Origin: a bacterium
Lineage (GTDB): Bacteria > Armatimonadota > Fimbriimonadia > Fimbriimonadales > Fimbriimonadaceae
Assembly (NCBI GenBank): GCA_027485645.1
Contig: JAIXQR010000003.1
Coordinates: 372,001-436,000, forward strand
Length of the DNA: 64,000 nucleotides
Direction of reading: 5' to 3'
Below the pieces are notes generated by a model, which was given only the letters and a program-made list of their open reading frames with translations, did no database searches and had not been told where the DNA came from. The position numbers and the translations under genes were made by a program. Shown one piece after another: positions 25,033 through 33,978 of this stretch. Each line of letters begins with the position of its first letter. The stretch's first letter is position 1.

Positions 25033-27918
25033 ATGTCACGCGTCAATGTTTTCTTGCGCGCTTTACCGCTGTTGCTCGTCTCAGCGGCTTCGGCGCAGGC
25101 TGATTTTGGTCCGAACCAAAACGGGGGACTGAACGATGCGATTGCACGCTCAGTCCGCGCGTTTGAGTTGCAGGGGTCTGGATCAGTTGTCTCTCGTCAA
25201 CCTGGACTTGGCTACTCAAGCGAACTCTCGCCTCAGGGTGCCCTCACGCTTCGATCGGGTACCGATGAAATCGGCGTGCGAATCTCCGCCTTCGGTCGCG
25301 GAACAACCCGCGCAACTCTTGGTTCGGCATCTGCCTCGCTAGGAAAAGACACGGCTGGCTGGCCAATGGCTTCGTTCTCCCGAACAGGACTCTCGGAGTG
25401 GTTCGTGAACGGCGGAGATGGACTTCATCACTGGATGAAAATTTCCAATCGACCAGGCGCGGCAATCGCTAGCGGCTCTCTGTGGGTTCGGCTTGCCGTC
25501 TCTGGTGCCACGAAGCTAAAGTCGATTTCGGACGATGCGGTAGAGGTTCGAGGCACGCGTTCGAGCCTGACTTATGCGGGACTGAAAGTTTGGGACGCCC
25601 GAGGGGTCCAACTTCCAGCCCGGCTAGAGGTTTCTGGCCAAAACATCGCGGTTGCGGTTGACGACAGTGCGGCGGTTTATCCGGTAACGATTGACCCGAC
25701 TTGGTTCCAACAACAAAAGTTGACCGCGAATGACGGGGACAGCGGCGACGCGATGGGCGTGAGCGTAGATCTGGACGGAGATGTCGCCGTTGTAGGCGCA
25801 TACCAAAACGATTCTGCTCGCGGCGCGGCATACATTTTCCGACGAACGGGTAGCACCTGGACGCAGACTCAGAAGCTCGTCGCCGCCGATGGCGTTGCCG
25901 ACGATAACTTCGGAATCGCGGTTGCCATTGATGGTCCAACGATCATCGTTGGGGCTCCGCTGGATGACAGTTCGCAGGGCGCTGCCTACGTGTTCCGCGA
26001 ATCGGCTGGCACCTTCTCGCAGTCGCAAAAGATCTTGGCTAGTGACGGTATTTCCGGCGATGAGTTTGGAAACGCGGTTGACCTTGATGGAACGACCGCC
26101 ATCATCGGCGCATCGGTCGAAAACGCAATCCAGGGTTCGGCATATGTATTCGTTGACGGTGGCGCATCTTTCACCGAACAACAGAAGCTTGTGGCTGCCG
26201 ACGGAGCGGCCGGAGACAACTTTGGTGTCCGAGTTGCGGTGAGCGGTGACTCAGCGATTGTCGGTGCTTTTGGCGACGCCGACAACCAGGGTTCTGCTTA
26301 CGTCTTTACGCGATCTTCCGCGGTGTGGACTCAGCAACAAAAGTTGACGGCAAGCGATGGCGAAACCCAGGACAACTTTGGTTGGTCCGTCGACATTGAA
26401 GGCGACACCGCCTTGGTTGGCGCGTACGGCGATGACTCGAACTTCGGAGCGGCCTACGTCTTTACGCGTTCGGGTAGCTCGTGGACTCAGAGTCAGAAGT
26501 TGATTCCGAGTGACGCGCCTGCGCTCATCTGTTTCGGCTTCAGCGTTGCCCTCGACGGCACGAAAGCGCTCATCGGTGCGATCGCGGATTTGAGCTTCCG
26601 CGGTGCTTCTTACGTGTTCAATTCTAGTGCCGGCGTTTACTCGCAGGCTCAAAAGATCACCCCGGTCGACGCTGCAGCGAGTAAGCGGTTCGGTGGTTTC
26701 GTTTCCCTTTCCGGCGACTACGCTTTGGTCGGCGCCACCGGTGACACAAGCTTCACCGGCGCGGCCTACGCCTTCAAGTTTGGCGATGCGATTAACCTGA
26801 CCTTGCCATCTACGGTGAAGGGCGGAGCTAAGGCAACCTTGAGCGTGACCCTCACTTCGGCTGCACCAGTTGGCGGTACGACGGTATCTCTGGCCACGAA
26901 CAATGCGGCTTTCCCGGTTCCAGCTTCGATTGTTGTTCCGGAGGGTGCGACCTCGGCGAGCGTTCAGGTCACTTCGCTAAACGTAGCGGCCGATACTCTG
27001 ACTACGGTCACGGCGACCTCTGCTGGATTCGATACCGATACTGCCCAGATTCTGGTCAAGACCGCTCGAATGAACTCGGTCACGTTTGCTAGCCCGACGG
27101 TTAACGCGGGCGGCACTGTGGTTGGAACCATTACGCTCAACACCTTCGCTCCTGCGGGTGGCGCGACGGTTTCGCTCTCGAGCAGTAACCCTGCTATCAC
27201 GGTCCCAAGCACGGTGCTCGTCCCTGGTGGCCAGAACCGGGCTACGTTTAATGCAACGGCCGGCTCGGTGAGTTCTTCGACCTCCGTCAACATCATCGCG
27301 GTTCTGATCGATACGTTCAAGACCGGAACGGTTACGGTTGTCCCGGCCGTTGACGTCTCGAGCGTCTCGGTTGCCGCTAGCCCGATTCGAGCTGGTGGAA
27401 ACACTACGGGAACGGTTACTTTGGTTGGCCCAGCGGGTACCGGTGGACAGATCGTTCAGTTGACCTCTAGCAGTTCACAAGTAACGGTTCCAGCTACGGT
27501 CACCGTTCCACAGGGAGTCTCGACAATGATCTTCCCGGTGACCTCCGTTGGCACGTCTAACCTGACGGCGACGATTACGGCTCGAGTCACAACGAGCAAG
27601 ACGACCACGGTATCGGTGAACCGACCGGTTCTGGTGAGCGTGGCCCTCAGCCCAACTTCGGTTCAAGGCGGAACAAGTTCCACTTTGACCGTTACCCTGG
27701 CCGCCCCGGCACCAGCCGGTGGTGTGGTGATTAACCTCACTAGCCAGAAGACGGGCGTTGCAACCGTGCCTGTGTCGGTGACGATCCCTGCCGGATCGAC
27801 TTCGACCACGGCGACCGTGACGACGTTCACTCGAACGACGACCGCGACGAGTTGGATCTACGCAAACATTCCGGGAGATGGCACTCGTGGTGCGCTTCTA
27901 ACCGTCACCGCTTCATAA
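25033..27918 (+). CDS. Secreted seven-FG-GAP propeller protein with four Ig-like domains
   Basis: About 961 residues. Signal peptide MSRVNVFLRALPLLLVSAASAQA. An N-terminal ~200-residue region is followed by seven FG-GAP repeats of ~52 residues (pattern QKL.A.DG...DNFG..V...G..A.VGA...G.AYVF), enough for one seven-bladed propeller. Four bacterial Ig-like domains of ~85 residues follow (each with GG.....T...PAP.GG..V.L.S and VTVP). It is probably a cell-surface adhesin or ligand-binding protein; no sorting tail is seen. ATG 25033 has GGAG 3 bases upstream; ATG 25024 is the alternative. A strong terminator follows. Confidence 0.78.
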   Translation: MSRVNVFLRALPLLLVSAASAQADFGPNQNGGLNDAIARSVRAFELQGSGSVVSRQPGLGYSSELSPQGALTLRSGTDEIGVRISAFGRGTTRATLGSASASLGKDTAGWPMASFSRTGLSEWFVNGGDGLHHWMKISNRPGAAIASGSLWVRLAVSGATKLKSISDDAVEVRGTRSSLTYAGLKVWDARGVQLPARLEVSGQNIAVAVDDSAAVYPVTIDPTWFQQQKLTANDGDSGDAMGVSVDLDGDVAVVGAYQNDSARGAAYIFRRTGSTWTQTQKLVAADGVADDNFGIAVAIDGPTIIVGAPLDDSSQGAAYVFRESAGTFSQSQKILASDGISGDEFGNAVDLDGTTAIIGASVENAIQGSAYVFVDGGASFTEQQKLVAADGAAGDNFGVRVAVSGDSAIVGAFGDADNQGSAYVFTRSSAVWTQQQKLTASDGETQDNFGWSVDIEGDTALVGAYGDDSNFGAAYVFTRSGSSWTQSQKLIPSDAPALICFGFSVALDGTKALIGAIADLSFRGASYVFNSSAGVYSQAQKITPVDAAASKRFGGFVSLSGDYALVGATGDTSFTGAAYAFKFGDAINLTLPSTVKGGAKATLSVTLTSAAPVGGTTVSLATNNAAFPVPASIVVPEGATSASVQVTSLNVAADTLTTVTATSAGFDTDTAQILVKTARMNSVTFASPTVNAGGTVVGTITLNTFAPAGGATVSLSSSNPAITVPSTVLVPGGQNRATFNATAGSVSSSTSVNIIAVLIDTFKTGTVTVVPAVDVSSVSVAASPIRAGGNTTGTVTLVGPAGTGGQIVQLTSSSSQVTVPATVTVPQGVSTMIFPVTSVGTSNLTATITARVTTSKTTTVSVNRPVLVSVALSPTSVQGGTSSTLTVTLAAPAPAGGVVINLTSQKTGVATVPVSVTIPAGSTSTTATVTTFTRTTTATSWIYANIPGDGTRGALLTVTAS

Positions 27919-27935
27919 GCGGAAACGTAATCAAT

Positions 27936-27972
27936 GTGGGGTCTTCGCCATTGGGCGAGGACCCCACTTTTT
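27936..27972 (+). terminator. Strong intrinsic terminator after the FG-GAP gene
   Basis: GTGGGGTCTTCGCC pairs with GGGCGAGGACCCCAC around an ATT-centred loop, immediately followed by TTTTTG. A long GC-rich stem plus U-tract 17 bp after the stop codon. Confidence 0.85.
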
Positions 27973-28051
27973 GTTCGTTGGGGTCAATAATCGATGGAGC
28001 AGGTTGGATTCCTCACCGGCGGGTAAAGTCCGCCACGTGGGGTACCCCTCG

Positions 28052-29503
28052 ATGAAGAGACTATTGATGGCAATTACGATGAGCATGGCAGCGGTTGGCG
28101 TTTCGGCAGACCTTCCTAGAAGCACGCCCGAGGCACAGGGGATCTCCTCCGCCGGGCTACTGAAGCTAGTCAACACCCTCGAGCAGAAGGTGGATCATCT
28201 CCACAGCATCATGATCGTTCGGCACGGCAAGGTTGTCGCCGAGGGATGGTGGACTCCATACGGCGCAAACAAGCCGCACGAGCTGTACTCGCTGAGCAAG
28301 AGCTTTGCTTCCTCCGCAATCGGCATGTTGATTGCCGAAGGCAAAATCAGCCTCGATGATCCGGTCATCAAGCACTTCCCCGAAGAAGCACCGGCGAATC
28401 CTTCCAACAACCTGAAGGAGATGCGGATTCGCGACTTGCTCTGCATGTCCACCGGACAGCACGGCGACGAAGTTGATAAGGTGAAGTTCCTAAATTCGGG
28501 CTCCATTGCGAAGCAGTTCCTCGCGCTTCCGGTTGCCCATAAGCCAGGAACACTTTTTTATTACAACACGGCCGCGACCTACATGCTCAGCGCGATTGCG
28601 CAGAAGGTGACCGGCTTAACACTCACGCAGTACTTGACGCCTCGATTGTTCGAGCCGCTTGGCATCAAGAATCCGAAATGGAATCAGGATGAGCAAGGCG
28701 TGGACCTTGGCGGCTTTGGTCTGAACATCACAACTGAAGACATCGCGAAGTTCGGGCAACTCTATCTCCAGCGCGGCGAGTGGAACGGACAGCGTTTGCT
28801 GCCTGCCGCTTGGGTAGACCTCGCCACGTCGAAGCAAGCAAGTAACGGAAGCAACCCGAACAGCGATTGGGACCAAGGGTACGGCTATCAGTTCTGGCGC
28901 TGTCGGGGCGGTTTCTATCGTGGCGACGGCGCGTTCGGTCAGTACTGCATCGTGATGCCGGAGCAAGATACGGTTGTGGCGATCACGTCTGGCACCAACG
29001 ACATGGGTGCTGTCATGAGCATCCTATGGGACCAGTTTGTTCCGGAGCTTCGCGCCGGAAAGCTTCCGACCTCGGAAGCAGATCATCAGGCGCTGGTTCA
29101 GAAGCTAGGCTCGCTTGTTTTGCCGTTGGCAAAGGGCTCGGCCAAGCCTGCCGCAGGGGTAACTGGCAAGAAGTTCAGCTTCGAAAGCAATCCGCTGAAC
29201 TACGCGGATCTTACGGTGAGCGAAGGTTCGGTGAAGCTAACAATCGGCGGCAAGGTGCGGGAAGTGTCCTTCAACGGTACGAAATGGACCGACATCGGGG
29301 AGATCATCGATAACGTCAAGGCCTCTGCGTCCGGGGGCTGGGTGGCTGCGGACACGCTGGTGATTAAGCTCGCCAACCACGAAACGCCGTACGTTCAGAC
29401 CCTGACGTTCAAGTTCTCGGGCAATCAGGTGACGGTCGACAGCCAGTTCAACGTTAGCTTCGGCGGGAATCCAAAGGCAACCTTCACCGGCGTCGCGAAG
29501 TGA
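28052..29503 (+). CDS. Secreted class C beta-lactamase-family serine hydrolase
   Basis: About 483 residues. Signal-like N-terminus MKRLLMAITMSMAAVGVSA. The catalytic S-x-x-K is S80-L-S-K83 (in ELYSLSKSFAS), and YYNTAATYML supplies the Y-x-N. The KTG box is replaced by a diverged C-terminal strand. A final ~100-residue beta domain (LTVSEGSVKLTIGGKV) resembles DUF3471-like tails. It is likely an esterase or D-amino-peptide hydrolase rather than a resistance enzyme. An in-frame extension to 27971 starts next to the terminator and is not used. Confidence 0.82.
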   Translation: MKRLLMAITMSMAAVGVSADLPRSTPEAQGISSAGLLKLVNTLEQKVDHLHSIMIVRHGKVVAEGWWTPYGANKPHELYSLSKSFASSAIGMLIAEGKISLDDPVIKHFPEEAPANPSNNLKEMRIRDLLCMSTGQHGDEVDKVKFLNSGSIAKQFLALPVAHKPGTLFYYNTAATYMLSAIAQKVTGLTLTQYLTPRLFEPLGIKNPKWNQDEQGVDLGGFGLNITTEDIAKFGQLYLQRGEWNGQRLLPAAWVDLATSKQASNGSNPNSDWDQGYGYQFWRCRGGFYRGDGAFGQYCIVMPEQDTVVAITSGTNDMGAVMSILWDQFVPELRAGKLPTSEADHQALVQKLGSLVLPLAKGSAKPAAGVTGKKFSFESNPLNYADLTVSEGSVKLTIGGKVREVSFNGTKWTDIGEIIDNVKASASGGWVAADTLVIKLANHETPYVQTLTFKFSGNQVTVDSQFNVSFGGNPKATFTGVAK

Positions 29504-29576
29504 ACATTTTTGAGGTCGCAGTTTGCGGCCTCAAGACCATCCGCAGGGAGAATTTGCGGCAGGAATGAGAAGGTAG

Positions 29577-29664
<88 letters not shown>

Positions 29665-29696
29665 ACTTACGATTATGACATAGCCGAGACTGCCGG

Positions 29697-29708
29697 TAAG
29701 CTAGCTGG
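29697..29708 (+). promoter_or_regulatory. Leaderless-type -10 box for the MFS gene
   Basis: TAAGCT (29697-29702), six bases, then GTG 29709. ATGACA lies 16 bases upstream as a possible -35. Confidence 0.45.
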
Positions 29709-30899
29709 GTGTCTGGAACTGCCGAATTGAACCTAGAAGCCGAAGCAGCCTCTCTCCGACAGGACTGGAAACGCTTTGTCGCCGGCGTATTTCTGTTCGG
29801 TTTTGGGTTCGCGATGTACAACGGCGTGTTCCAAAACTTCTTCAAGGAAGCGGTCGGAGCCAAGGAGTTTGACCTCGGCTTGCTCGAAAGTCTTCGAGAG
29901 GTGCCCGGTTTGCTCACCGCGCTGACGGCGGGTCTCTTGGCGGCGATTGCGGAAGCCCGAGTTGCGGCCATCGGGCTGGCGATTACGGCGTTTGGTATCG
30001 CGGCAACTGGCTCTTTTCCGGTGATGGGTTTCATCATCGGAATTTCCATTTTCTGGTCAATCGGGTTCCACCTTTACGCGACGATGCAAAGCCCGATCAC
30101 GCTGGCCCTTGCGAAGGGGAAAGAAGGCGGGCGACACCTGGGCAACATGTCTTCGGTCGGAGCGGTGGCAACCATCGGCGGGCTTGGCACGGCCTACATC
30201 CTCTCGCAACTTTTGCCAAAGGGCACCTACCAGCCCTATTTCTGGATCGCGGGCGTATCGATCCTCGGCGCGGCATGGTGCATCGGGACGCTTTCGCACC
30301 ACTCGGCCGGCGGTAAGCGACAACCGATTGTCTTCCGAAAAGAGTACGGACTCTTCTATCTGCTGAGCTTTTTAGAAGGCTCGCGAAGGCAGATTTTCTC
30401 AATCTTCGCCAGCTTCACGCTGATTCTGATTTACAAGGTGCCGGTCCAAAACATGCTGGCGCTTCAGTTCTTGAATGCGATTCTCATCGCCATTACGGCG
30501 CCAAAGATGGGGCGGATTATTGACAAGCACGGTGAGCGTGGGCCGTTGCTGTATTACGGGCTCGGCTTGGTGTTCGTGTTTGTGGGTTACGCGACGATCA
30601 AGCGGATCGAGGTTTTGTACTTCCTGTTCATTCTCGACAACGTGCTGTTTACTTTTGGAAACGGATTCACGACCTATCTCCACCGCATTGCTCGGCCCGG
30701 TGAGTTGACGCCGTGCGTGAGCATGGGAATCACGATGAACCACGTGGCCGCCGTTACGGTCCCGGTTGGTGGGGCGTACCTTTGGAAAATGGCGGGCAAT
30801 TATCAGGCGCCGTTTTGGGTTGGCGTTGTGATTGCCTGCGGATCGCTGATCGCGACTCGCTTCATTCCCGACCGTCCGGCCGCTCCCGTTGAGGCGTGA
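29709..30899 (+). CDS. MFS transporter
   Basis: 396 residues with about eleven to twelve hydrophobic segments (for example FVAGVFLFGFGFAMYNGVF and FWVGVVIACGSLIATRFI). The loop KFREKYG-like region reads VFRKEYGLFYLLSFLEGSRRQIFSIF. The substrate cannot be inferred. The GTG start has a TAAGCT box six bases upstream. The stop overlaps the next gene's ATG (TGATG), so the YdeI-like gene is probably in the same transcript. Confidence 0.75.
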   Translation: MSGTAELNLEAEAASLRQDWKRFVAGVFLFGFGFAMYNGVFQNFFKEAVGAKEFDLGLLESLREVPGLLTALTAGLLAAIAEARVAAIGLAITAFGIAATGSFPVMGFIIGISIFWSIGFHLYATMQSPITLALAKGKEGGRHLGNMSSVGAVATIGGLGTAYILSQLLPKGTYQPYFWIAGVSILGAAWCIGTLSHHSAGGKRQPIVFRKEYGLFYLLSFLEGSRRQIFSIFASFTLILIYKVPVQNMLALQFLNAILIAITAPKMGRIIDKHGERGPLLYYGLGLVFVFVGYATIKRIEVLYFLFILDNVLFTFGNGFTTYLHRIARPGELTPCVSMGITMNHVAAVTVPVGGAYLWKMAGNYQAPFWVGVVIACGSLIATRFIPDRPAAPVEA

Positions 30900-31504
30900 T
30901 GCAGGACCGATTTGAGCAGGTTGAGGTCAGTTCGCGCACAGAATTGCGCAACTGGCTAGCCGAAAACTACCAACGCAAGGAGAGCGTTTGGCTGGTGACG
31001 TTCAAGAAATCGGTGCCAGAAAAGTACGTCTCTTACGACGAGATCGTGGAAGAGGTGATCTGCTTCGGCTGGATCGATAGTCGCATTTCGAAGTTGGATG
31101 CGGAGCGATCGATGCTCCTCATTTCCCCCCGAAAGCGATCCAGCAAGTGGTCGAAGGTGAACAAGGACCGGGTCGAGAAGCTTGAAAAGCTTGGTTTACT
31201 TCTGCCGCCGGGCATTGCGAAAATAGAGCAAGCGAAGATTGACGGGACTTGGAACGCACTGGACGAGGTGGAGTCGCTGAGTTTGCCGGATGACCTTGTC
31301 GAAGCCCTAGCTGCCGAACCGGATGCTCGAAAGAACTTCGATGCCTTCCCGCGCTCGGCCAAACGCGGAATCTTGGAGTGGATCCTCAACGCAAAAGGGG
31401 CCGAAACCCGGGAGAAGCGGGTCAAGCTGACCGCTATCATGGCGGCGGAAAACCTTCGCGCTAACTTCCCCGGCGAGAAAGAAAAGCTAAAGCGTCGTCT
31501 CTAA
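30899..31504 (+). CDS. YdeI/OmpD-associated family protein
   Basis: About 201 residues. RTELRNWLAENYQRKESVWL, then YDEIVEEVICFGWIDSRISK, SPRKRSSKWSKVNKDRVEKL and the tail FDAFPRSAKRGILEWILNAKGAETREKRV match the YdeI (bacteriocin-protection) family. The molecular function is poorly known; members are linked to resistance to cationic peptides. Translationally coupled to the MFS gene. Its last 18 bp overlap the 3' end of the opposite-strand Pol X-like gene. Confidence 0.78.
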   Translation: MQDRFEQVEVSSRTELRNWLAENYQRKESVWLVTFKKSVPEKYVSYDEIVEEVICFGWIDSRISKLDAERSMLLISPRKRSSKWSKVNKDRVEKLEKLGLLLPPGIAKIEQAKIDGTWNALDEVESLSLPDDLVEALAAEPDARKNFDAFPRSAKRGILEWILNAKGAETREKRVKLTAIMAAENLRANFPGEKEKLKRRL

Positions 31505-31921
31505 AATGGCCTGCTTCATCTTTGGACCGATCCCCGGCAGGTCTTGCTCCTGAACCGTTTTCTGAAGCTGTGCAAGAGTAGAGATCTGGTGTTCTTGCCA
31601 AAGCCGGCGGGCGGTCTTCGCGCCGAGGCCGGGAACGCGAACGAGTTCTAGCACCGAGATTGGGGCTTCCCTTTCCCACTCAAGTTGCTTGCTGCTGACC
31701 CCGTCGCGGATGATCTCTTTCATGTATTGGGCGATCAACTTTCCGACCTGGGGAATCTCGGTGAGGCGATGCTCAACATGGAGCTCCATGATGGGCTCCG
31801 GCATTTTTTCGATGGTCCGCGCGATTTGGGTGTAGCGAGTGGCGTGGCTTTCCTCGTAGCCCGCGATGATGAGGAAATCTCGCAGGTCGCGGAGTCGGTT
31901 CGCCATTTCGAGATTGGTCAT
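31487..31921 (-). CDS. Stand-alone Pol X N-terminal / helix-hairpin-helix protein
   Basis: 144 residues matching only the 8-kDa and HhH part of family X DNA polymerases: NRLRDLRDFLIIAGYEESHATRYTQIARTIE at the N-terminus, then two helix-hairpin-helix motifs, LTEIPQVGKLIAQYM and VRVPGLGAKTARRLW, and a third LPGIGPKMKQAIL. There is no nucleotidyltransferase palm or PHP domain. It probably binds DNA ends or gaps. The start has CATATT six bases upstream. It could be a remnant of a longer polX, but the reading frame is clean and has its own promoter. Confidence 0.72.
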   Translation of the reverse strand: MTNLEMANRLRDLRDFLIIAGYEESHATRYTQIARTIEKMPEPIMELHVEHRLTEIPQVGKLIAQYMKEIIRDGVSSKQLEWEREAPISVLELVRVPGLGAKTARRLWQEHQISTLAQLQKTVQEQDLPGIGPKMKQAILETTL

Positions 31922-31933
31922 GCACCTAATATG
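31922..31933 (-). promoter_or_regulatory. Leaderless-type -10 box for the Pol X-like gene
   Basis: CATATT (31933-31928, minus strand), then AGGTGC, then ATG. This is a one-base variant of TATATT with the common N6 spacing. Confidence 0.4.
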
Positions 31934-31971
31934 CGGGAAATCGGCGGTTTTGTGCCGAAGGTCATTGGAGT

Positions 31972-32006
31972 TTGGAGGTTGTTATAACGGGTGTTATAAT
32001 CAGGGT
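31972..32006 (+). promoter_or_regulatory. Promoter and double-palindrome operator of the toxin-antitoxin operon
   Basis: TTGGAG (31972-31977), 17-base spacer, TATAAT (31995-32000), six bases, ATG 32007. Two copies of an 8-base palindrome overlap it: GTTATAAC (31981-31988, perfect) and GTTATAAT (31993-32000, one mismatch), 12 bases apart. One covers the spacer and the other the -10, as expected for an AbrB/MazE-type autoregulator. Confidence 0.65.
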
Positions 32007-32231
32007 ATGGTCAAGCTTACAGTTCGCAAAATTGGTAACTCGCTCGGCGTGATTCTGCCGCAGGAAACCCTGTTAGATTTGAACGTGAAAGAAGGAGATA
32101 CGTTGAGTGCAACCGCCACGCCTGAAGGCGTACGCTTGACTGCATTTGATCCCGAGTTCGCCGCACAACTTGAAGTAGCCAAGACTGTAATGCGAGAGAA
32201 TCGGGACGTTCTGCGCGAGCTCGCGAAATGA
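32007..32231 (+). CDS. AbrB/MazE-family antitoxin
   Basis: 74 residues. MVKLTVRKIGNSLGVILPQE is the swapped-hairpin AbrB/MazE DNA-binding domain; the C-terminal helix (EVAKTVMRENRDVLRELAK) probably wraps the toxin. It is the antitoxin and autorepressor of the following Doc toxin. The A of ATG lies six bases after a TATAAT, so the mRNA may be leaderless. A longer upstream frame exists but would cross the promoter. The stop overlaps the toxin ATG by 4 bp. Confidence 0.88.
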   Translation: MVKLTVRKIGNSLGVILPQETLLDLNVKEGDTLSATATPEGVRLTAFDPEFAAQLEVAKTVMRENRDVLRELAK

Positions 32232-32614
32232 GAGAGCCGATCTGGTTGCGCACGGATGTTGTACTTGCCTTTCACGAGGCGCAACTCAGGGAGCACGGTG
32301 GAGCGGAAGGAATACGTGATCGTGGCATGCTCGAATCAGCCTTAGACAGGCCCAAGAACAAGCATACTTACGAAGAATCGGATGTGCTCGCGTGCGCAGC
32401 GGCTTACGCTTACGGACTCGCAATGAACCACCCGTTTATTGACGGAAACAAGCGTACTGCGCTGGTCGCTTGCCTCACTTTCCTTCACCTCAATGGATTT
32501 GTGGCCACGGCAACGCAGGCCGAAACTCTTGTAGCAATGCTACAGCTTGCTTCTGGCGAGTGGGGCGAGGCGGAGTTTGAGGCGTGGTTGCGTGGTCATG
32601 TCGTCCCTCGCTGA
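32228..32614 (+). CDS. doc: Death-on-curing (Doc) family Fic toxin
   Basis: 128 residues. The Fic motif HPFIDGNKRT spans 68-77 with the catalytic His and the phosphate-binding GNKR. The N-terminus (LAFHEAQLREHGG) is Doc-like. Doc kinases phosphorylate EF-Tu and stop translation; Doc proteins lack the AMP-transferring layout of large Fic enzymes. It starts inside the antitoxin stop (ATGA), the normal coupling for a toxin-antitoxin pair. All motif residues are intact. Confidence 0.9.
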   Translation: MREPIWLRTDVVLAFHEAQLREHGGAEGIRDRGMLESALDRPKNKHTYEESDVLACAAAYAYGLAMNHPFIDGNKRTALVACLTFLHLNGFVATATQAETLVAMLQLASGEWGEAEFEAWLRGHVVPR

Positions 32615-32616
32615 CT

Positions 32617-32628
32617 CATACTTATTGA
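32617..32628 (+). promoter_or_regulatory. Leaderless-type -10 box for the GH1 gene
   Basis: CATACT (32617-32622), six bases, ATG 32629, right after the doc stop. No clear -35. Confidence 0.35.
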
Positions 32629-33978
32629 ATGAGTTTTCCGGCAGATTTTGCTTGGGGCGTTGCGACGGCTTCTTACCAAATTGAGGGTGCGCCGTATTTG
32701 GCGGGCGGTGGGTATTCGGTTTGGGACATGTTCTGCCGACGACCGGGGAAGATCAACGACGCTTCCAATGGCGATGTCGCTTGCGACCACTTCAATCGGT
32801 TCCGCGAAGATGTTGCGATGATGGCCGAACTTGGCGTCAAGCACTATCGCCTGAGCCTTTCTTGGCCACGGATTCAGCCGGGCGGGCACGGTGCGCCGAG
32901 CGAGGCGGGGTTGGCGTTTTATGATCAGCTGATCGACGAGCTCCTGGCCAACGGCATCACGCCATGGGTGACGTTGTTCCACTGGGACGCGCCTTATGAG
33001 CTTTATCTCCAGGGCGGCTGGCTGAACCGGGACCATGCGGATTGGTTTGCGGATTACACCCAGATCGTCGTGGATCGGCTCTCGGACCGAGTTCAGAACT
33101 GGATGACCCTAAACGAGCCGCAATGCTTTATCGGGCTTGGGCTGCAGAGCGGGATTCATGCACCGGGCGACCAGCTTGGGATGGCAGAGGTTCTCCTCGC
33201 CGGGCACCATGCGCTGTTGGCGCACGGAAAGGCTTGCCAAGTCATCCGGGCGCACGCTAAGACTGCGCCGAAGATCGGCTGGGCACCGGTTGGGGCGGCG
33301 AAGATTCCGGCCTCAAACTCGCCGGAGGACATCGAAGCGGCGCGAGAATCGATGTTCGCCACCCACAAGGATTCGGTTTGGAGCAACTCCTGGTGGAACG
33401 ATCCGATCTTCTTTGGCGAGTATCCGGCCGAGGGGCTGGAAGCTTATGGCGCGCTTGCGCCGAAGGCGAAGGCGGGCGACATGGAGACGATTGCCCAGCC
33501 GATGGACTTCTTTGGTGCGAACATTTACAACGGCCAGACCATCAAGGCGACCGAGAATGGACCGGAGGAGATTCCGAATCCGCTCGGCATCGGCCGCACC
33601 ATTTACCACTGGCCGGTGACGCCGGAGTGCCTGTACTGGGGGCCGCGGTTCTTGTATGAGCGGTACAAGAAGCCGATCATCATCACCGAAAACGGGCTTG
33701 GGCTATCGGACTGGGTGGCTCTAGACGGAAAGGTTCACGATCCGCAGCGAATCGACTTCCTGCATCGCCACCTACAGGCCTTTGCTCGGGCCGGGGAAGA
33801 TGGCGTGGAGATTGCGGGGTACTTCCAGTGGTCGCTCATGGACAACTTTGAGTGGTACGAAGGGTATCGGCACCGGTTTGGGTTGGTCCACGTGGACTAC
33901 CAGACGCAGGTTCGGACGCCGAAGGACAGCGCGTATTGGTACCGCGATGTCATGGCGTCCAACGGCGCCGGTTTATAA
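32629..33978 (+). CDS. GH1 beta-glucosidase
   Basis: 449 residues, usual GH1 length. N-terminal signature FAWGVATASYQIEGA; acid/base E163 in MTLNEPQ; nucleophile E354 in ITENGLG; the aglycone/glycone region FQWSLMDNFEWYEGYRHRFG. Hydrolyses beta-1,4-linked glucosides such as cellobiose. There is no signal peptide, so it is cytoplasmic. Its last 6 bp overlap the opposite-strand cyclic-nucleotide-binding gene. It would complement the secreted GH44 enzyme in glucan use, although that gene is broken here. Confidence 0.93.
   Translation: MSFPADFAWGVATASYQIEGAPYLAGGGYSVWDMFCRRPGKINDASNGDVACDHFNRFREDVAMMAELGVKHYRLSLSWPRIQPGGHGAPSEAGLAFYDQLIDELLANGITPWVTLFHWDAPYELYLQGGWLNRDHADWFADYTQIVVDRLSDRVQNWMTLNEPQCFIGLGLQSGIHAPGDQLGMAEVLLAGHHALLAHGKACQVIRAHAKTAPKIGWAPVGAAKIPASNSPEDIEAARESMFATHKDSVWSNSWWNDPIFFGEYPAEGLEAYGALAPKAKAGDMETIAQPMDFFGANIYNGQTIKATENGPEEIPNPLGIGRTIYHWPVTPECLYWGPRFLYERYKKPIIITENGLGLSDWVALDGKVHDPQRIDFLHRHLQAFARAGEDGVEIAGYFQWSLMDNFEWYEGYRHRFGLVHVDYQTQVRTPKDSAYWYRDVMASNGAGL

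Noticed and set aside
28052-29503. Calling the serine hydrolase an antibiotic-resistance beta-lactamase
   Set aside because: SxxK and YxN are present, but the KTG box is diverged and the protein has an extra C-terminal domain typical of esterase or peptidase relatives.
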